Positions 52,872 through 61,951 of a DNA stretch of 64,000 bases are shown piece after piece. The notes beneath the pieces were generated by a model. That model was given only the letters and a program-made list of their open reading frames with translations. It was not told the DNA's origin and did no database searches. This stretch comes from CALJFL01 sp047633055. Lineage in GTDB: Bacteria > Pseudomonadota > Gammaproteobacteria > Pseudomonadales > Halieaceae. The translations under genes were made by a program, and so were the position numbers. Within the stretch, counting starts at the first letter, position 1; every line of letters starts with the position of its first letter. The DNA lies in the NCBI GenBank assembly GCA_047633055.1, contig JBLIEI010000004.1:1-64000 (forward strand). The letters run 5' to 3'.

Positions 52872-53903
52872 TTATCCGTCACTCTTAATCCGCCCCTGAT
52901 ACTTACTTTTGGCCAGCTTCTGCATATCCTCTACCTTATCGCTTTCATCCATGATCTCCCGACCCAGCATAGTTTCAAGGGCATCCTCAAGGGTGACAAC
53001 ACCCGCCGTTTGGCCGTATTCATCTTCTACCAGGAATAGGTGTTCCCGGCGGGTGATAAACAGGTCCAGCAGTTTCAATACCGGTAATTCTTCAGAGACC
53101 CTGAAGATATCAGAGGCAAGTTCACCGAGCTTTCGCTCATCGCCCTGATCGCTGTGGGACTGAAGTAGTACGGGGCGGAATACCAGACCGACCACGTTGT
53201 CGAGATTGCCTTCAAAAAGAGGAATGCGGGTAAACGGCTTCTCACTTAGTTCGCTGAGTGCGGCGCTAACCGTGAGAGTGGAAGCCAGCGAGGTAACCAC
53301 CGAGCGAGGCGTCAAGATCTGGCCGGTGCGGGTTTCACGCAGTGACAAGATATTCTCCAGCAGCTTACTTTCCTGAGCACCCAGGGAGCCCTCCTCCGCG
53401 CCCATTTGCGCAAGCGCGGTCAGTTCTTCTCGACTGACTAACGCATTATTGCCTTTAGCAAATAAACCCGTCAGCTTTGATGACACCCAGACAAAGGGAA
53501 ACAGCAGTTTAATTAACGCGCGGATGACGTAGGCCGCTGGTATAGCCAACTGCCGCCAAAAAGTTGCACCCAAAGTCTTGGGGATGATCTCGGAAAAATA
53601 CAAAATCGCCAAAGTCAGCAAAAAGGCAATCAGAGTCTCCCACTCTGCGCCAAATACCTTAGACGCCTGAGCGCCTACGCCCGCTGCACCCATAGTGTGG
53701 GCAAAGGTATTGAGAATAAGAATACTGGAGATCGATTGATCGAGATCGGTTCGAACCTGTTTTAAAACTTTGCCGCGCCTGGGCTTGCTGCGCAGCTCCG
53801 TTTCGACGAACACCGGAGATAAGGACAACAGCACAGCTTCCAGCACAGAACAGACAAAGGAAATTCCGATGGCAATCATTAAGTAGGTGACGAGCAATGT
53901 CAT
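52872..53903 (-). CDS. CNNM/CorC-family membrane protein with CBS pair
   Basis: A 343-residue protein with a CNNM (DUF21) membrane domain of three to four helices (about 1-140; FSEIIPKTLGATFWRQLA is the family motif), then a linker and two CBS domains (from about 195: ILTPRSVVTSLAS and HLFLVEDEYGQTAGVVTLEDAL). Relatives are linked to magnesium or cobalt transport or resistance. The usual C-terminal CorC_HlyC domain is absent. First gene of the three-gene operon with the short Rho. Confidence 0.9.
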   Translation of the reverse strand: MTLLVTYLMIAIGISFVCSVLEAVLLSLSPVFVETELRSKPRRGKVLKQVRTDLDQSISSILILNTFAHTMGAAGVGAQASKVFGAEWETLIAFLLTLAILYFSEIIPKTLGATFWRQLAIPAAYVIRALIKLLFPFVWVSSKLTGLFAKGNNALVSREELTALAQMGAEEGSLGAQESKLLENILSLRETRTGQILTPRSVVTSLASTLTVSAALSELSEKPFTRIPLFEGNLDNVVGLVFRPVLLQSHSDQGDERKLGELASDIFRVSEELPVLKLLDLFITRREHLFLVEDEYGQTAGVVTLEDALETMLGREIMDESDKVEDMQKLAKSKYQGRIKSDG

Positions 53904-54096
53904 AGAATCTTGTCAATCCGTGGCTGTGAGGGCCATTGTACAGAATCTGCACCGAAGCATCCTCTTTGAGCCCGTTGCCAAAAAAACGGCGATACGACAG
54001 AAACCCTGTGCTAACATTATTTGTCCTTATTGCTAGCATGAATAGTAGCAACATCATTCTACTAAACGATCAAAAAAGAGCCAGCGAACCACTGCC

Positions 54097-56097
54097 GTGA
54101 ACCAGCTCAACCCCAGACAACGCGAGGCCGTGCGCTATATCGACGGCCCTCTGCTGGTGCTCGCCGGCGCCGGCAGCGGCAAAACGAGCGTGATCACGGA
54201 AAAAATCGCCTATCTGGTAAACACGTGCGGTATCAACGCGCGCCACGTCGCCGCAGTGACCTTTACCAATAAAGCTGCGCGGGAAATGAAGGAACGGGTG
54301 GGGCGACTCATTCGTGGCACCGCAGCAGAAGGCCTGACAGTCAGCACATTCCACCAGTTGGGCCTGACCATCATTCGTACGGAGCTGAAGGCACTGGGTT
54401 TAAAGTCCGGCTTTTCAATTTTTGATGGCCAGGATACGCATACCCTTATCCGAGATCTGCTGATTCAGGAGCACGGTACCGAGGGCGACAAAGCTGACGC
54501 CATCCAGCGGCAAATCTCCCAGTGGAAGAATGACCGCGTCCTGCCGGAGCAGGCGGTTGCAGGCGCTACCAGCCCAGCGGACATGCTCTGCGCCCAGGCC
54601 TATGTCAGATACAAGCGGGCGCTGCGGGCCTACAACGCTCTGGATTTTGATGATTTAATCCTGCTGCCAACCATCTTATTTGAAGAACACCCGGATATAC
54701 TCGAGCGATGGCAAAACCGCTTGCACCACCTGTTGGTCGATGAATACCAGGACACCAACTCCAGCCAGTACCTGCTGGTGCGTCAGCTGATTGGCGTTCG
54801 CAGTGGCCTCACGGTCGTTGGCGATGACGACCAGTCGATCTATGCATGGCGCGGAGCGCGGCCGGAAAACTTGGCACAATTGGAAACCGATTTCCCCAGT
54901 CTCAAAATCGTCAAACTGGAGCAAAATTACCGCTCTACCTCACGTATCCTAAAAGCGGCCAACACCCTGATTGCCAATAACCCTCACGCCTTCGAAAAAC
55001 AACTGTGGAGCGAGCTGGGATATGGCGATCCGCTGCGGGTCATTCGTTGTGCCGACGAAGTGCAGGAGGCACAACAAGTGGTGGCGGAGATCCTCGATCA
55101 TCGTCTGCGCAAACGCACTCGTCTAGGGGACTACGCGGTACTCTACCGCGGTAATCATCAATCACGCATCCTTGAGCTGGCCTTGCAGCAGCACCAGGTG
55201 CCTTACCAAATGAGCGGCGGCACTTCGTTTTTTGCACGCAATGAAGTTAAAGACATTATGGCCTATCTGCGGCTGATCCTGAACGAGAACGATGACAATG
55301 CATTCCTGCGCATTGCCAATGTGCCCCGGCGTAAATTGGGGGCATCGACACTCGAGGTTCTGGGCAATTTTGCCAATGCGCAACATTGCAGCCTGAACCA
55401 AGCCTGCGGCCGGATCGACAGTACTCAGATAGCAGAAGCAGGTCTGCGGCGGTTGCGGGAGTTCCACAGCTGGATGGCCGACACCCGAAAACGATGTCAG
55501 GGCGAAAACGGAGTTTCCGGTATTCGTCATATGATTCGAGATATGGATTACGAGGAGTGGCTGAATCAACTCAGCTCCAGCGAGGACGTTGCCGAGCGAC
55601 GCATGGCCAATGTTCACTTTCTGGTGGATAACCTACAGCGCCTGATGAAGGATGACCAGGTGCCTCTGGACGAGGCAATTTCAAGACTGGTACTGCGCGA
55701 CCTCATGGAACAGCAGGAAGAAGAAGACGCCAGTGATGATTCCGTGCAATTAATGACATTGCATGCCTCCAAAGGCCTGGAATTCCCACATGTCTTTATT
55801 ATTGGCATGGAAGAGAAACTGCTGCCTCACCGGGTTAGTGTCGAGGAGGGCAACGTCGACGAAGAAAGGCGCCTGGCCTATGTCGGCATAACCCGTGCCC
55901 GCCAAACTCTCTGTATGACACTGGCCAAAAAGAGGCGCCAGTTTGGCGACACTATAAAGTGCGAACCCAGTCGCTTTCTTGAGGAGCTGCCGGCGAGTGA
56001 CCTGCAGTGGCAAGGTGGCGAGGAAGAAGATCAGGAAGCGAATGAAGAGCGCGGGATGGAAACACTGGCGAGCCTGAAGTCTTTGTTTGCAGATTGA
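54097..56097 (+). CDS. rep: ATP-dependent DNA helicase Rep
   Basis: A 666-residue superfamily-1A 3'-5' helicase (E. coli Rep 673 aa). Motif I AGAGSGKTSVI (about 22), Ia FTNKAAREM, II VDEYQDTN, III DQSIYAWRGA, IV QNYRSTSRIL, V VQLMTLHASKGLEFPHVF and VI EERRLAYVGITRARQ are all present. It helps replication forks pass obstacles. Start is GTG at 54097. Confidence 0.95.
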   Translation: MNQLNPRQREAVRYIDGPLLVLAGAGSGKTSVITEKIAYLVNTCGINARHVAAVTFTNKAAREMKERVGRLIRGTAAEGLTVSTFHQLGLTIIRTELKALGLKSGFSIFDGQDTHTLIRDLLIQEHGTEGDKADAIQRQISQWKNDRVLPEQAVAGATSPADMLCAQAYVRYKRALRAYNALDFDDLILLPTILFEEHPDILERWQNRLHHLLVDEYQDTNSSQYLLVRQLIGVRSGLTVVGDDDQSIYAWRGARPENLAQLETDFPSLKIVKLEQNYRSTSRILKAANTLIANNPHAFEKQLWSELGYGDPLRVIRCADEVQEAQQVVAEILDHRLRKRTRLGDYAVLYRGNHQSRILELALQQHQVPYQMSGGTSFFARNEVKDIMAYLRLILNENDDNAFLRIANVPRRKLGASTLEVLGNFANAQHCSLNQACGRIDSTQIAEAGLRRLREFHSWMADTRKRCQGENGVSGIRHMIRDMDYEEWLNQLSSSEDVAERRMANVHFLVDNLQRLMKDDQVPLDEAISRLVLRDLMEQQEEEDASDDSVQLMTLHASKGLEFPHVFIIGMEEKLLPHRVSVEEGNVDEERRLAYVGITRARQTLCMTLAKKRRQFGDTIKCEPSRFLEELPASDLQWQGGEEEDQEANEERGMETLASLKSLFAD

Positions 56098-56164
56098 TGG
56101 GCAGGCAGCAGGTATTGAGCTAGGCTTTACTTAATGAATCTCAATAGCCATCGGGGAACCCATT

Positions 56165-57256
56165 ATGAAAAGGATTGTTGTCTGTGCAGATGGCACCTGG
56201 AACAGACCCGAACAACTGGGCAAGGATAACCACCCAACCAATGTGCTTAAGTTCGCCCGCGGTATAGCACCCAAGGATAGCAATGGTGTTAAGCAGGTTG
56301 TTTTCTACGACTGGGGCATAGGCTCTTACCACGACAAACTGACCGGCGGCGGCATGGGCGAGGGCCTGGAAAAGAACGTGATGGACTGCTATCGCTTTCT
56401 GGTTCACAACTACGACAACGGCGACGAGATCTACCTCTTCGGCTTCAGCCGCGGTGCATACACGGTGAGAAGCCTGTGCGGGATGATCAACAACTGCAGC
56501 CTGCTAAAAAGCGCCGAAGGCAACCTTATCGAAAAGGCCTTCGACATCTATAAAACCAAAAAATATAAGCCTCGGGACCAATACTCAAAAGATTGGCGCA
56601 AAGCACATTCTATTTGCGATGTCGTTAAAGTTAATTTCGTCGGTGTCTGGGATACCGTTGGCGCGATGGGTCTGCCATTCAGTATCTTCGGCCTAATCAA
56701 AGATAAACACCTGTTCTACGACCGTAAGTTAGGTAGCAATGTGATCAAAGCCCGTCACGCATTGTGTCTGGACGAGTTACGCGCTGATTTCGAACCGACA
56801 ATCTGGGAGCCGCGCAAGAAGGTTAATCTGGAGCAAGTCTGGTTTGCTGGCGTTCACTGCGATGTCGGTGGAAGTTACAAACCTGACGACGATGGCAGTA
56901 ATTTGGCCGATATCCCCATGATGTGGCTAAAAACAGAGGCTCACGACGGCGGCAAGGGGCTGGAGTTCGAAAAACACCTGTCCAAGCCCAAACTCAACCC
57001 GTTGTCCCGCCATCACAATGAATACAAAGGTAAGTACAAACTGCTAGGGAAGCGGGTGCGAGTTATTCCACCACCGCTGACAGCGAAGCAGAACGGAAGA
57101 CCGAAAGAGAAGAGGAAAGAAAAGCTGCTGGAGAACAAAACCTGGATTCACCACAGCGTTAAAACACGCTATGAGGAAAGCCAATACAAAAGCACACCGA
57201 TCGAGAATTACCTTTCTGAACAGGGTAAGTGGCCGCCCATTTGGAATGGCAAATAG
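56165..57256 (+). CDS. DUF2235-family alpha/beta hydrolase (Tle1-like fold)
   Basis: A 363-residue protein: VVCADGTWNRPEQ at the N-terminus, the nucleophile elbow GFSRGAYTVRSL (Ser about residue 96), FVGVWDTVGA and the catalytic His region VWFAGVHCDVGGSY (about 230) are the DUF2235 landmarks. Relatives include type VI secretion phospholipases (Tle1) and uncharacterised cytosolic enzymes. No signal peptide, T6SS gene or immunity-like neighbour is present, so it is probably a housekeeping or orphan hydrolase. It has its own interval on both sides. Confidence 0.85.
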   Translation: MKRIVVCADGTWNRPEQLGKDNHPTNVLKFARGIAPKDSNGVKQVVFYDWGIGSYHDKLTGGGMGEGLEKNVMDCYRFLVHNYDNGDEIYLFGFSRGAYTVRSLCGMINNCSLLKSAEGNLIEKAFDIYKTKKYKPRDQYSKDWRKAHSICDVVKVNFVGVWDTVGAMGLPFSIFGLIKDKHLFYDRKLGSNVIKARHALCLDELRADFEPTIWEPRKKVNLEQVWFAGVHCDVGGSYKPDDDGSNLADIPMMWLKTEAHDGGKGLEFEKHLSKPKLNPLSRHHNEYKGKYKLLGKRVRVIPPPLTAKQNGRPKEKRKEKLLENKTWIHHSVKTRYEESQYKSTPIENYLSEQGKWPPIWNGK

Positions 57257-57559
57257 GCAGCTTACCTATAGATGATTGAGCAGAAAGTGTGCAAGGTAAA
57301 AGAGAAAGGCCCCAAATGACCTGGAGGTCGCGCAACATATCGATGTGACTCAATCGCCAGGACCGCTAATCCTGATGCTGATCGACGTCTGTCATGGTGT
57401 GCTCGGCAAATAACTACAACACTAGTCACGACTGATATTTGTTATCCGTCGAACACCATCTGCTTATTGGGTATCAAAGAAGCGCTGACTACAAGTCACC
57501 TCTGTCACCCCCTCCGACTACCCGTAAGACTCGGGTATAATCGAGGGCCCGTAGAGACT
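57257..57559 (+). other. 303-bp intergenic interval with regB -10 box
   Basis: No gene seen. TATAAT at 57536-57541 is a perfect -10 about 18 bases before the regB start, so the predicted leader is only about 12 bases; no convincing -35 was found, and an activator may be needed. The rest shows no repeat or strong hairpin. Confidence 0.5.
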
Positions 57560-58831
57560 ATGAAAAAAATGACCGCATCAACTGAGACAGTGTATTCAAC
57601 ATCGACCCTAAACCTACGCAGGCTCGTCACGATACGCAGTATTTTGGTTGGCGGTCTGCTAGGCCTTATTGCCTACGCCTATTTTGGTATGCAAGCGCCT
57701 CTTAACTACTCTGCTCTGCTGTCGATATTACTGGCAATGGCCGGCGCTAATGCCCTCACACTGCAGCTCAGCCGACAGGCCGAACCTATTAACGACTGGC
57801 TCTATTTCTCGCATCTGCTGGTCGACGTCCTCGGTCTGAGTGCCTTGCTCTATTTCACCGGGGGCGGCACTAACCCCTTTGTCTCCTACTATCTGGTGCC
57901 GCTGTGCATTTCAGCGGCGCTGTTGCCAGCCCGGCTGACCTGGGCGCTTGCTGCCACTTCACTGTTCGCCTACAGCCTGCTTATGGTGCATTACCAACCT
58001 CTGCAGGCGCTGACGCCGGATAACGGCATGCACCATCAAACGTTCAATGTGCATATCGTTGGCATGTGGTTAAATTTCATGGCCAGCGCGGCTCTAATTA
58101 CCTTCTTTGTGGTCAAAATGGCGCAGACTCTGCGTGACCAGCGTCAGGAACTGATCGACAGACGTGAACGCGCAATGCGCAACGACCACATCATTTCCAT
58201 CGCCACTATGGCTGCAGCCACCGCTCACGAACTGGGCACGCCCATGTCGACTATGTCGATTGTGTTAGAGGATATGCTTGCCGATCCGGCCTATCCGACA
58301 GAGGATATTAAATTGCTGCAGCAACAACTGGGCCACTGCAAGCAGCGCCTGCAGCAACTCGTGGTCACGGCAGAAAGCCACCAGCACGGCGAGCGTGAAC
58401 GGGTCCCCCTCAACCAATACGTCGAGCAGTTACTGGAGCAATGGCAGCTGATGCGACCGACGGTGAAGTACGATCTTCAGCTTGTTAGCAAGGGCGTGGC
58501 ACCCGAAGTCCCTTTAGATCCTACACTCGGTCAGGCCATTACCAATTTATTGAATAACGCCGCAGAAGCCTGCCACCAAAGTGTTTCCATTCGATGTGGC
58601 TGGGGGGCGCAGCGCTGGCAACTGGAAATCATCGATGATGGCAGCGGTATCGCTCAGACTATTAGCACAGAGTCAGGCCACCCAGTTACTTCCAGTAAAA
58701 AAGACGGTATGGGACTGGGCCTGTTCCTTAGCAACGCCATCATTCAACGCTACGGGGGTGAGCTATCCATTGCGGCGATTCCCTCGGGGGGGACCCGTGT
58801 ACTCATGGACCTACCGATAAATCATGACTGA
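57560..58831 (+). CDS. regB: Redox-sensing histidine kinase RegB/PrrB/RoxS family
   Basis: A 423-residue kinase with six membrane helices in the first 190 residues. The quinone-responsive motif GGGTNPF (family GGxxNPF) lies in the membrane domain. The H-box HELGTPMSTM carries the phospho-acceptor His. A Cys in LGHCKQRL, about 50 residues after the H-box, aligns in position with the redox-active Cys of RegB. The ATPase region has NLLNNAAEAC and GMGLGLFLSNAI. It senses the redox state of the respiratory chain. ATG 57560 is chosen (57569 is possible). Confidence 0.93.
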   Translation: MKKMTASTETVYSTSTLNLRRLVTIRSILVGGLLGLIAYAYFGMQAPLNYSALLSILLAMAGANALTLQLSRQAEPINDWLYFSHLLVDVLGLSALLYFTGGGTNPFVSYYLVPLCISAALLPARLTWALAATSLFAYSLLMVHYQPLQALTPDNGMHHQTFNVHIVGMWLNFMASAALITFFVVKMAQTLRDQRQELIDRRERAMRNDHIISIATMAAATAHELGTPMSTMSIVLEDMLADPAYPTEDIKLLQQQLGHCKQRLQQLVVTAESHQHGERERVPLNQYVEQLLEQWQLMRPTVKYDLQLVSKGVAPEVPLDPTLGQAITNLLNNAAEACHQSVSIRCGWGAQRWQLEIIDDGSGIAQTISTESGHPVTSSKKDGMGLGLFLSNAIIQRYGGELSIAAIPSGGTRVLMDLPINHD

Positions 58832-59363
58832 GACCGCTATAATAATCTTGATCATCGACGACGATCCGGTTTTTTCCGAGGTGCTGGCAAGATCTCTGGG
58901 GAAACGTGGCTATCTGGCGCTCACAGCGAACACGAGTGATACTGCGCTGCAACAGGCGCGCGCGCACCAGCCCGCAAAAGTGATACTGGATTTGAAACTG
59001 GTGGGAGAATCAGGCCTTGCCCTGATACCGCAATTGAAGTCGTTAATTCCCGAAGTCGAGATATTAATGCTCACAGGATATTCCAGCGTGAGCACTGCCG
59101 TAGAAGCGATCAAACTCGGCGCAGTCAATTACCTGTGCAAGCCCGCTGACACGAGTGAAATTCTCGCGGCACTGGAACCGGCAGTAGGGAATACTGAAGC
59201 CGCAATTGCAGACACGCCACCGTCGGTTGCACGCCTGGAGTGGGAACATATTCAGCGGGTGTTACAGAAAAATGATGGCAATATCTCGGCCACCGCCAGG
59301 GTCTTGTCGATGCACCGGCGCACTTTGCAACGCAAGTTGGATAAACGTCCGAGAAAAAAATAG
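58824..59363 (+). CDS. regA: Response regulator RegA/PrrA/RoxR family
   Basis: A 179-residue regulator: receiver with DDDP acidic pocket, phospho-acceptor in VILDLKLVGESG (about residue 56), Lys in YLCKPAD, and a C-terminal Fis-type helix-turn-helix NISATARVLSMHRRTLQRKLDKR (in part). It overlaps regB by 8 bases. RegA controls respiration, CO2 and nitrogen fixation genes in relatives. Confidence 0.94.
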   Translation: MTETAIIILIIDDDPVFSEVLARSLGKRGYLALTANTSDTALQQARAHQPAKVILDLKLVGESGLALIPQLKSLIPEVEILMLTGYSSVSTAVEAIKLGAVNYLCKPADTSEILAALEPAVGNTEAAIADTPPSVARLEWEHIQRVLQKNDGNISATARVLSMHRRTLQRKLDKRPRKK

Positions 59364-59371
59364 TCCTTCAA

Positions 59372-59401
59372 AAAGCCGCGCAGCCAAAGCAGCGCGGCTT
59401 T
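59372..59401. terminator. Bidirectional terminator between regA and cytochrome c5
   Basis: AAAGCCGCGC (59372-59381) pairs with GCGCGGCTTT (59392-59401) around a 10-base loop. It is stronger leftward, where five T residues follow, for the cytochrome gene. Confidence 0.8.
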
Positions 59402-59415
59402 AGGGGATCAAACGA

Positions 59416-59841
59416 CTACTGGCTGCCAGCAACCATAAAGTCAACAGAGGCATGAATTTCTTCATCGGTGCAGTCCATGCAACCTCCTTTGGCAATCATC
59501 CCCGTGCCGGGCACACCCTCGACGCCGCTAACATAAAGTACATCCATACCCTTGCCAATACGGTCGGCCCAAGCGGCGACATCACCGATCATAGGCGCTC
59601 CGCCGGCACCCGTGCTATGGCAGGCCATACACGCGCCATTGTAGACATCTTCACCAGAGCGCGGACCACTGCTGGCAACAACGACAGCACCTCCACAACT
59701 GGTATCTCCCTGCATACACACCTCACCCACGGGCTTAATCCGCGACTCAATGCCTGCGCGCTGGGCATCGGTTAAGTCCGCGGCAGATGCTGACAGAGCC
59801 AGACCCAGAGCAATACCTGCTAAAGCAATTCGGCTAATCAC
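59416..59841 (-). CDS. Cytochrome c5-family monohaem protein
   Basis: A 141-residue periplasmic cytochrome. GTG at 59841 with GAGGA about 8 bases upstream gives a clean signal peptide (MISRIALAGIALGLALSASA); a TTG 18 bases earlier is less likely. The haem motif is CMACH (CxxCH, residues about 72-76) and the axial Met is probably in GTGMIAKGG. A second Cys pair GGCMDC (near the end) fits the disulfide of cytochromes c5. It carries electrons in the periplasm. Confidence 0.9.
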   Translation of the reverse strand: MISRIALAGIALGLALSASAADLTDAQRAGIESRIKPVGEVCMQGDTSCGGAVVVASSGPRSGEDVYNGACMACHSTGAGGAPMIGDVAAWADRIGKGMDVLYVSGVEGVPGTGMIAKGGCMDCTDEEIHASVDFMVAGSQ

Positions 59842-60027
59842 ATTACAATCCTCATTCAATTTGACCCTTATTATAGCTAGTTATGACAGTGGGTAAAACT
59901 GGGAAGTTGGAGATCTCGCGCGCCAGCAAGGAGTAATGCCGCTCTGTCGACAGGTAAAACCCGTAAAGTCTGCTAGCATACTGACCCTTGAAACTTTCAT
60001 TTCACACTATTGAGGAACCCCAGCACC

Positions 60028-60654
60028 ATGAAACTATATACCTTTGACCCCGCCCCCAACCCTAGACGCGTACAGATGTTCATCGCTTACAAAGGGCTCA
60101 GCATCGACACCGTACAAATTGACTTCATGGCCATGGAGCAGCACAGCGAGGCTTATCTGGCAATCAACCCCCAGGGCACCGTGCCCGCACTGGTACTGGA
60201 CGACGGCACCCTGCTGGCCGATGTGACAGCTATTTACTGCTACCTAGAAGCGCTATACCCCGAAAAACCATTAATGGGCCACAACGCTCTGGAAAAGGCC
60301 CAAATTACCGGTTGGTTACACCGCCTGTACATCAGTTTATTCGCACCCATAGCCGATGCTTACCGCAACTCACATCCGGCCTTCACTGGTCGCGCCGTCC
60401 CCGGCACTCTGCTGCTGGAGCAAATTCCGGCGCTGGCTGAACGGGGGCAACAACGGGTCGCAGCCATCTGGCCAGAAATCGATGCTCACCTGGAAAACAC
60501 GAACTTCATCGCGGGAGAGAATTTCAGCGCAGCCGATGTCGATCTTCTGGCGATGATTGGATTTATGCGCATGGCTAAAGTGTCACTGCCTGAGGGTCTG
60601 GCCAATGTAGACGGCTGGAAGGAACGCGCCAAAGCGCAACTGCCTCAAAAATAG
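60028..60654 (+). CDS. Glutathione S-transferase family protein
   Basis: A 208-residue GST: thioredoxin-like N-terminal domain (KLYTFDPAPNPRRVQMFIAYKG, NPQGTVPALVLDDGTLLADVTAIYCYLE in parts) and an all-alpha C-terminal domain (IAGENFSAADVDLLAMIGF). The ATG at 60028 has GAGGA upstream; a TTG 18 bases before is rejected. It uses glutathione made by GshA in the window. Confidence 0.92.
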   Translation: MKLYTFDPAPNPRRVQMFIAYKGLSIDTVQIDFMAMEQHSEAYLAINPQGTVPALVLDDGTLLADVTAIYCYLEALYPEKPLMGHNALEKAQITGWLHRLYISLFAPIADAYRNSHPAFTGRAVPGTLLLEQIPALAERGQQRVAAIWPEIDAHLENTNFIAGENFSAADVDLLAMIGFMRMAKVSLPEGLANVDGWKERAKAQLPQK

Positions 60655-60813
60655 AGGCCAATTTGCACAACCGGGGGAAGGGCCGGCACTTAACGCCGGC
60701 CGCTACGGACACTCCAGTACCTGCCAATAATGATGTCCCACATTAACTTTTATTAACGTGTAACCATTAAGGGGTAAGCGCTCCCCCCATTAAACCTCAT
60801 TAGGTCAATATTC
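60655..60813 (+). other. Intergenic interval with hairpin
   Basis: No gene. GGCCGGC (60681-60687 approx.) pairs with GCCGGCC about 7 bases later; no T-run follows. A series of five ATTA(A/G)-type motifs lies between about 60740 and 60810 upstream of the DUF3080 gene; meaning unknown. Confidence 0.4.
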
Positions 60814-61836
60814 ATGTTCAGGCAATTTTATCGCGGTGCTCTCCTTCTTATCGCTATCGCTTTGATAGGGTGCGGACAATCAGGCCCTGAGGCCACGTTG
60901 GCTGAATACAGTGGGCGACTGCAACGCACCCTGAACGTTGATCCCGGCACGCTAGATCAGCTTACGCCTACTCTTCCGCCACGCTCAGGAGAATTACAGC
61001 TGGATATTCCATCGGGCGACATCGGTACGCTGGAATTTATGTCCCTGAGCGGCTGCGCTGTACAAACAAACATTGGCAGGCGTAACAGTAGCCTGGGGCG
61101 TGTAGCAGCGCCTTCCCAGCGACTGCTACTGGATCTGGAGTTTCTGCAGCTGGCGCCCGCATGTATCACCACCATGGCTGAGCGCGGTGAAGATGCACTA
61201 GAGACTGCTCTAACAACGGCGTATGACGAGAAGAATACACAACTACACAAACGGATATTCAACGCCACTCTGGGCGGGCCTGAATATCGGCAATTGTGGC
61301 GCAACCAAACTGCGCCAGCGGAGTATCCCGGCAGTACCAGTAGCGCAGTGATATCGGCTCTGGAGGCCATTAACGCTCTCACCTCACGTTGGCTGACTGG
61401 CGACTACCGCGCCGAGAATCGCCAGTTTGAAATTTACTTGAGCCAGGTAGCCGCCGGGGACGGTGGGGAGTTGTGGCGCGCCTTGGCGACACAACAGGCA
61501 TGGTTAAGTTCGGCTGATAAAATGTTGCAGGTTCGGGCAACCCAGGGCCCTTTGTGCCAACCGGGTCGGAAGCTGTCAGAGGCCGATATCCTAAAAACTG
61601 TGGTTCACAAGTTTTTCATTGGTGAAGTTCAGCCTCATTCTGCCGCGCTGGCCAGGCGATATCACAACCTCCTGCCACCGCTGCTGTCACTGGAGCAACA
61701 GATCGGGCCCGCTGTACCGGAACTTTACCGAGAGTGGGCCGATACCCGAAATCAACAGCTGACCAGCATGCTGACCGCCCCCAGGCTACACGTTGATCAA
61801 ATAAAAGGGCTACTGGATCCCTGCAATGCAGATTGA
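60814..61836 (+). CDS. DUF3080-family lipoprotein
   Basis: A 340-residue protein with lipobox LIGC (Cys about residue 20), then a mostly helical domain. The GELQLDIPSGDIGTLEFMSLSGC segment and the C-terminal PHSAALARRYHNLLPPLLSLE helix match the DUF3080 family. Outer-membrane lipoprotein of unknown role. Confidence 0.82.
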   Translation: MFRQFYRGALLLIAIALIGCGQSGPEATLAEYSGRLQRTLNVDPGTLDQLTPTLPPRSGELQLDIPSGDIGTLEFMSLSGCAVQTNIGRRNSSLGRVAAPSQRLLLDLEFLQLAPACITTMAERGEDALETALTTAYDEKNTQLHKRIFNATLGGPEYRQLWRNQTAPAEYPGSTSSAVISALEAINALTSRWLTGDYRAENRQFEIYLSQVAAGDGGELWRALATQQAWLSSADKMLQVRATQGPLCQPGRKLSEADILKTVVHKFFIGEVQPHSAALARRYHNLLPPLLSLEQQIGPAVPELYREWADTRNQQLTSMLTAPRLHVDQIKGLLDPCNAD

Positions 61837-61951
61837 ACCCGCCAGCAGGCCCTTTGACAGTGAACAAGAGGCCGTGCCAACCATCAGATAGTTGGTTACA
61901 CTGACGACTGAACGATAGATTGCCTTTTTATCCGCTACTTCGGAGCTAATA

